DNA of 7,395 nt from Oscillospiraceae bacterium (GTDB lineage: Bacteria > Bacillota > Clostridia > Oscillospirales > Oscillospiraceae). The notes beneath the pieces are model-generated. The model made no database searches. It worked only from the letters and a program-made list of their open reading frames with translations, and was not told where the DNA came from. This document shows positions 5,279-7,395 of the stretch, piece by piece. How positions within the stretch are numbered: the first letter of the stretch is position 1; each line of letters opens with the position of its first letter. A program made the translations under genes and the position numbers. Location: the NCBI GenBank assembly GCA_017435245.1, contig JAFSFK010000125.1, positions 1 through 7,395 of the forward strand, written 5' to 3'.

Positions 5279-6391
5279 ATGATGTTCTATGCCATCGGCG
5301 AACCGGAATATAAAACCAGCAACTGGTACAAAGATATTTTAGATGGCCTGCTCAGCGAAAAACGGCAGAAGCGTTTTTCCCTGACTATGCTGGAAAGCAT
5401 CGATGAGCTGAAGCAATACGCTGTCAGCCGTGAAGACATTATCTTTGTCATCGGTACCAATTCCCAATGGCTGGATAAGGTCCTGCCCCTGTGTGAGGCC
5501 GTCTTTGACAACCGGGTCATCGTCCTTGCCAACCACGAGAACCGCTTTTCCAAGGGCAAATACAGCATTGTCACCGCCGACATTACCCACAGTGTCCAGC
5601 TGCTTTACAATTATTTAAAGCACTACGGAAAAGAACGGATCGCCATGTACGGCATCAACCCCAAATCCTCCTCCGATGCCTACCGCAAACGCAGTTTCCT
5701 GCTGTGCGGCGGAAAGGAAACAGACCTGTACTATAACACCATTTCCCTTTCCCAGTGCTACGATGATTTTTCTGAAAGCACAGGACAATATGATGCAGTG
5801 ATCTGCGTCAATGATTTTGCTGCCATCTCTCTTACCAAGCATTTGGGAGCAGATACCTCGCTGTATATCACCAGCTGCGGCGCCGGAAGTCTGCTTTCCC
5901 GGTTTTTCTCCCCCAGCATCACCCACACCCGGATCAATTACGCATCCTTCGGCAAGGCAGGCTTAGACCTTTGCCGGATCCTGCAGAAAAACAGCAATGC
6001 CAACTCCGTAAACATCTATCTGTCCAGCGACTTTGTCCCGGGTCAGACCACAGACGAGCTTCCGCTGGTAAAAGAGGCAATGCAGGAAAGCCAGAGCATC
6101 GACAAAAATGACGATAAGTACTACGCCGATCTGGAGATCGACGAAATGATCCGTGTGGAAACGCTTTTAAACTCCTGCGATCAGGGCGACCTGCAGATCC
6201 TCAAAGGTGTTCTCGCTGGAAAAACCTATTCCGCTCTGGCAGAAGAGAATTTTATGTCAACTAACGGTGTGAAGTACAAGCTGAAAAATATGTTTGAGCT
6301 TTGCAGCGTCAGCTCCCGGGCTGAGCTGGTGGACCTTCTAAAAAAATACATCAACGCAGAATTCACTAAGGAGCAACACAATGAATCTTGA
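5279..6391 (+). CDS. Regulator with LacI/PBP-like sensor and C-terminal LuxR-type HTH
   Basis: This 370-residue cytoplasmic regulator has an uncommon domain order. Residues 1 to about 265 resemble the ligand-binding half of LacI-family repressors and sugar-binding proteins: KERIAMYGINPKSSSD (118-133) parallels the LacI-family segment that opens the second subdomain, QYDAVICVNDFAA (170-182) parallels its 'DAvfc.ND' motif, and HTRINYASFGKAGLDLCRIL (216-235) parallels the conserved 'v......G..a...l' helix. There is no N-terminal HTH. Instead residues about 303-357 match a LuxR/GerE HTH, with ILKGVLAGKTYSALAEE (307-323) and GVKYKLKNMFELCSVSSRAEL (330-350) in the recognition-helix region. ATG 5279 is preferred for its GGAGGAGG site. 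The gene is divergent from the mutarotase operon and overlaps the GH36 gene by 11 bases, so it probably senses a sugar or glycoside and controls both units. The LuxR HTH is well supported; the sensor fold is fairly well supported; the ligand is unknown. Confidence 0.82.
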   Translation: MMFYAIGEPEYKTSNWYKDILDGLLSEKRQKRFSLTMLESIDELKQYAVSREDIIFVIGTNSQWLDKVLPLCEAVFDNRVIVLANHENRFSKGKYSIVTADITHSVQLLYNYLKHYGKERIAMYGINPKSSSDAYRKRSFLLCGGKETDLYYNTISLSQCYDDFSESTGQYDAVICVNDFAAISLTKHLGADTSLYITSCGAGSLLSRFFSPSITHTRINYASFGKAGLDLCRILQKNSNANSVNIYLSSDFVPGQTTDELPLVKEAMQESQSIDKNDDKYYADLEIDEMIRVETLLNSCDQGDLQILKGVLAGKTYSALAEENFMSTNGVKYKLKNMFELCSVSSRAELVDLLKKYINAEFTKEQHNES

Positions 6392-7395
6392 TAAATACCT
6401 TTACACCCGGCTGCCTTTCCGAAAAGGCATTTCCGGTCTGTGGCATTTGAGCGGCGATTTTGGTGTTCTGGACAGTACTTACGACTATGCTATCACCCAG
6501 AATGGCGATTCCCAGGTCTACACCTATGAAACCAGCCAGTATCGGGTGCAGGCCGTCTTCACCCCCCAGCCCAACGGTGCTATGATCCGCCAGGATCGTT
6601 TTGAGAATCTTACCGGAGAAACTCTGATCTTAAATGCATTCTCCTCCCGGTTCAGTCTGGAGGGCAACCGTTATGAGGTGTACACACAGTACAACGGCTG
6701 CCACCACGAAAGCTCCGGTCAATGGCAGGAGCTGGTGACCCAGGTGCGCAGCGCCAGCTGCGGCATCCGTATGTGTGAAGGTGCCACACCGATGATGGCC
6801 CTGCGAAATATTCACCACGGAAAGATCACGGTGTTCCACATTCTGCCCAACTGCCAGTGGCAGATCACCGCTATGAAGCGTCCCTACACCGCCAAAAATG
6901 AGGCTGTGACCATCGAGATGGGTATCAACAACGAGGACCTGCGGCTTTCTGTTGCCCCGGGCGAGGTGATCCAGCTGCCCACTGTGGTCTTCTTCCAGAC
7001 TGAAAACCGGAACGATCTGGACGCCTGGAAGCTCCACCAGGTCTACAACCGCTTGTATCCCCGCAAGCAGCTTCCCATTATGTACAACACCTGGCTGTAC
7101 CACTTCGACAGCATCGATGTGGATGCCATCCTGGAGCAGGTGGATGCCGCTGCCCAAATGGGCATTGAGATGTTTATGGTGGATGCCGGCTGGTTTGGCG
7201 TGGGCGGACACTGGTCCGATGCCGTTGGTGACTGGACCGAGAACCTCACCGGCGGATTCCGGGGCAGACTCCTGGAGGTCTCCCAGCGGATCCGGGAAAA
7301 GGGTATGATCTTCGGTCTGTGGTTTGAGCCGGAACGTGCCGGTATCAACGCCCACATTTTAAACGAGCATCCGGACTTCTATCTGGACGGAGTAT
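6381..7395 (+). CDS. GH36-family alpha-galactosidase, N-terminal part (cut by window edge)
   Basis: The first 338 codons of a protein that runs off the right edge. Family members hydrolyse terminal alpha-galactosides such as melibiose and raffinose oligosaccharides. Residues 1 to about 225 form the N-terminal beta-sandwich. The (beta/alpha)8 barrel begins at IMYNTWLYHF (233-242), followed by FMVDAGWFG (265-273), GDW (283-285) and GMIFGLWFEPE (308-318), all in the GH36 order. The nucleophile and acid/base aspartates lie beyond the window. Two things are unusual: the usual LDDGWFG is VDAGWFG, with A269 in place of the second Asp, and the common N-x-W-E-A of strand 1 is NTWLY. No signal peptide is seen, so it acts in the cytoplasm. 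ATG 6381 has AAGGAG at 6368-6373 with a 7-base spacer and overlaps the regulator stop by 11 bases. The family is sure; the exact substrate is not. Confidence 0.87.
   Translation, partial: MNLDKYLYTRLPFRKGISGLWHLSGDFGVLDSTYDYAITQNGDSQVYTYETSQYRVQAVFTPQPNGAMIRQDRFENLTGETLILNAFSSRFSLEGNRYEVYTQYNGCHHESSGQWQELVTQVRSASCGIRMCEGATPMMALRNIHHGKITVFHILPNCQWQITAMKRPYTAKNEAVTIEMGINNEDLRLSVAPGEVIQLPTVVFFQTENRNDLDAWKLHQVYNRLYPRKQLPIMYNTWLYHFDSIDVDAILEQVDAAAQMGIEMFMVDAGWFGVGGHWSDAVGDWTENLTGGFRGRLLEVSQRIREKGMIFGLWFEPERAGINAHILNEHPDFYLDGV

Noticed and set aside
6630..7355. Minus-strand open frame of 241 codons opposite the GH36 gene
   Set aside because: The plus strand codes a clear GH36 barrel with conserved motifs across the same bases; the antisense translation has no domain.

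Overview
This window is a carbohydrate-use locus with two divergent transcription units. It looks like it comes from a gut-type anaerobic Firmicute, class Clostridia (Oscillospiraceae or Lachnospiraceae are my best guess). The reasons are the strong AAGGAG-type ribosome sites before most genes, tightly packed genes, moderate GC content by eye, and protein families typical of that group. The taxonomic call is inference. No tRNA, rRNA, CRISPR array, IS element or phage gene is visible, and no stretch over 300 bases lacks a gene.

Left unit, minus strand, read from about 5147 down to 1: aldose 1-epimerase-type mutarotase (5122-4202), UlaG-like metallo-beta-lactamase-fold hydrolase (4205-3531), D-galactonate dehydratase DgoD of the enolase superfamily (3518-2367), short-chain dehydrogenase/reductase (2353-1580), clan A (GH5-like) glycoside hydrolase (1568-474), and the N-terminal part of an AraC-type regulator with a TTG start (458 to beyond position 1). 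Gaps are 0 to about 15 bases, several ribosome sites overlap the previous stop codon, and one junction is an ATGA overlap, so this reads as a single operon.

Right unit, plus strand: a regulator (5279-6391) with a LacI/periplasmic-binding-protein-like sensor in front of a C-terminal LuxR-type helix-turn-helix, followed with an 11-base overlap by a GH36 alpha-galactosidase-family gene (6381 to beyond 7395). A 156-base intergenic region (5123-5278) holds two back-to-back sigma70-like promoters and small repeats that could be operators.

Read together, the enzymes suggest a non-phosphorylating oxidative route for galactose or a similar aldose. GH36 would release the sugar, the mutarotase would set the anomer, the SDR would oxidise it to a lactone, the MBL enzyme would open the lactone to an aldonate, and DgoD would dehydrate it to a 2-keto-3-deoxy acid. 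The dehydratase step is well supported by sequence. The dehydrogenase and lactonase assignments rest on context. No KDGal kinase or aldolase lies in the window. The two regulators at the locus, one of unusual architecture, and a GH36 with an altered sugar-binding aspartate pair are the other points of interest.
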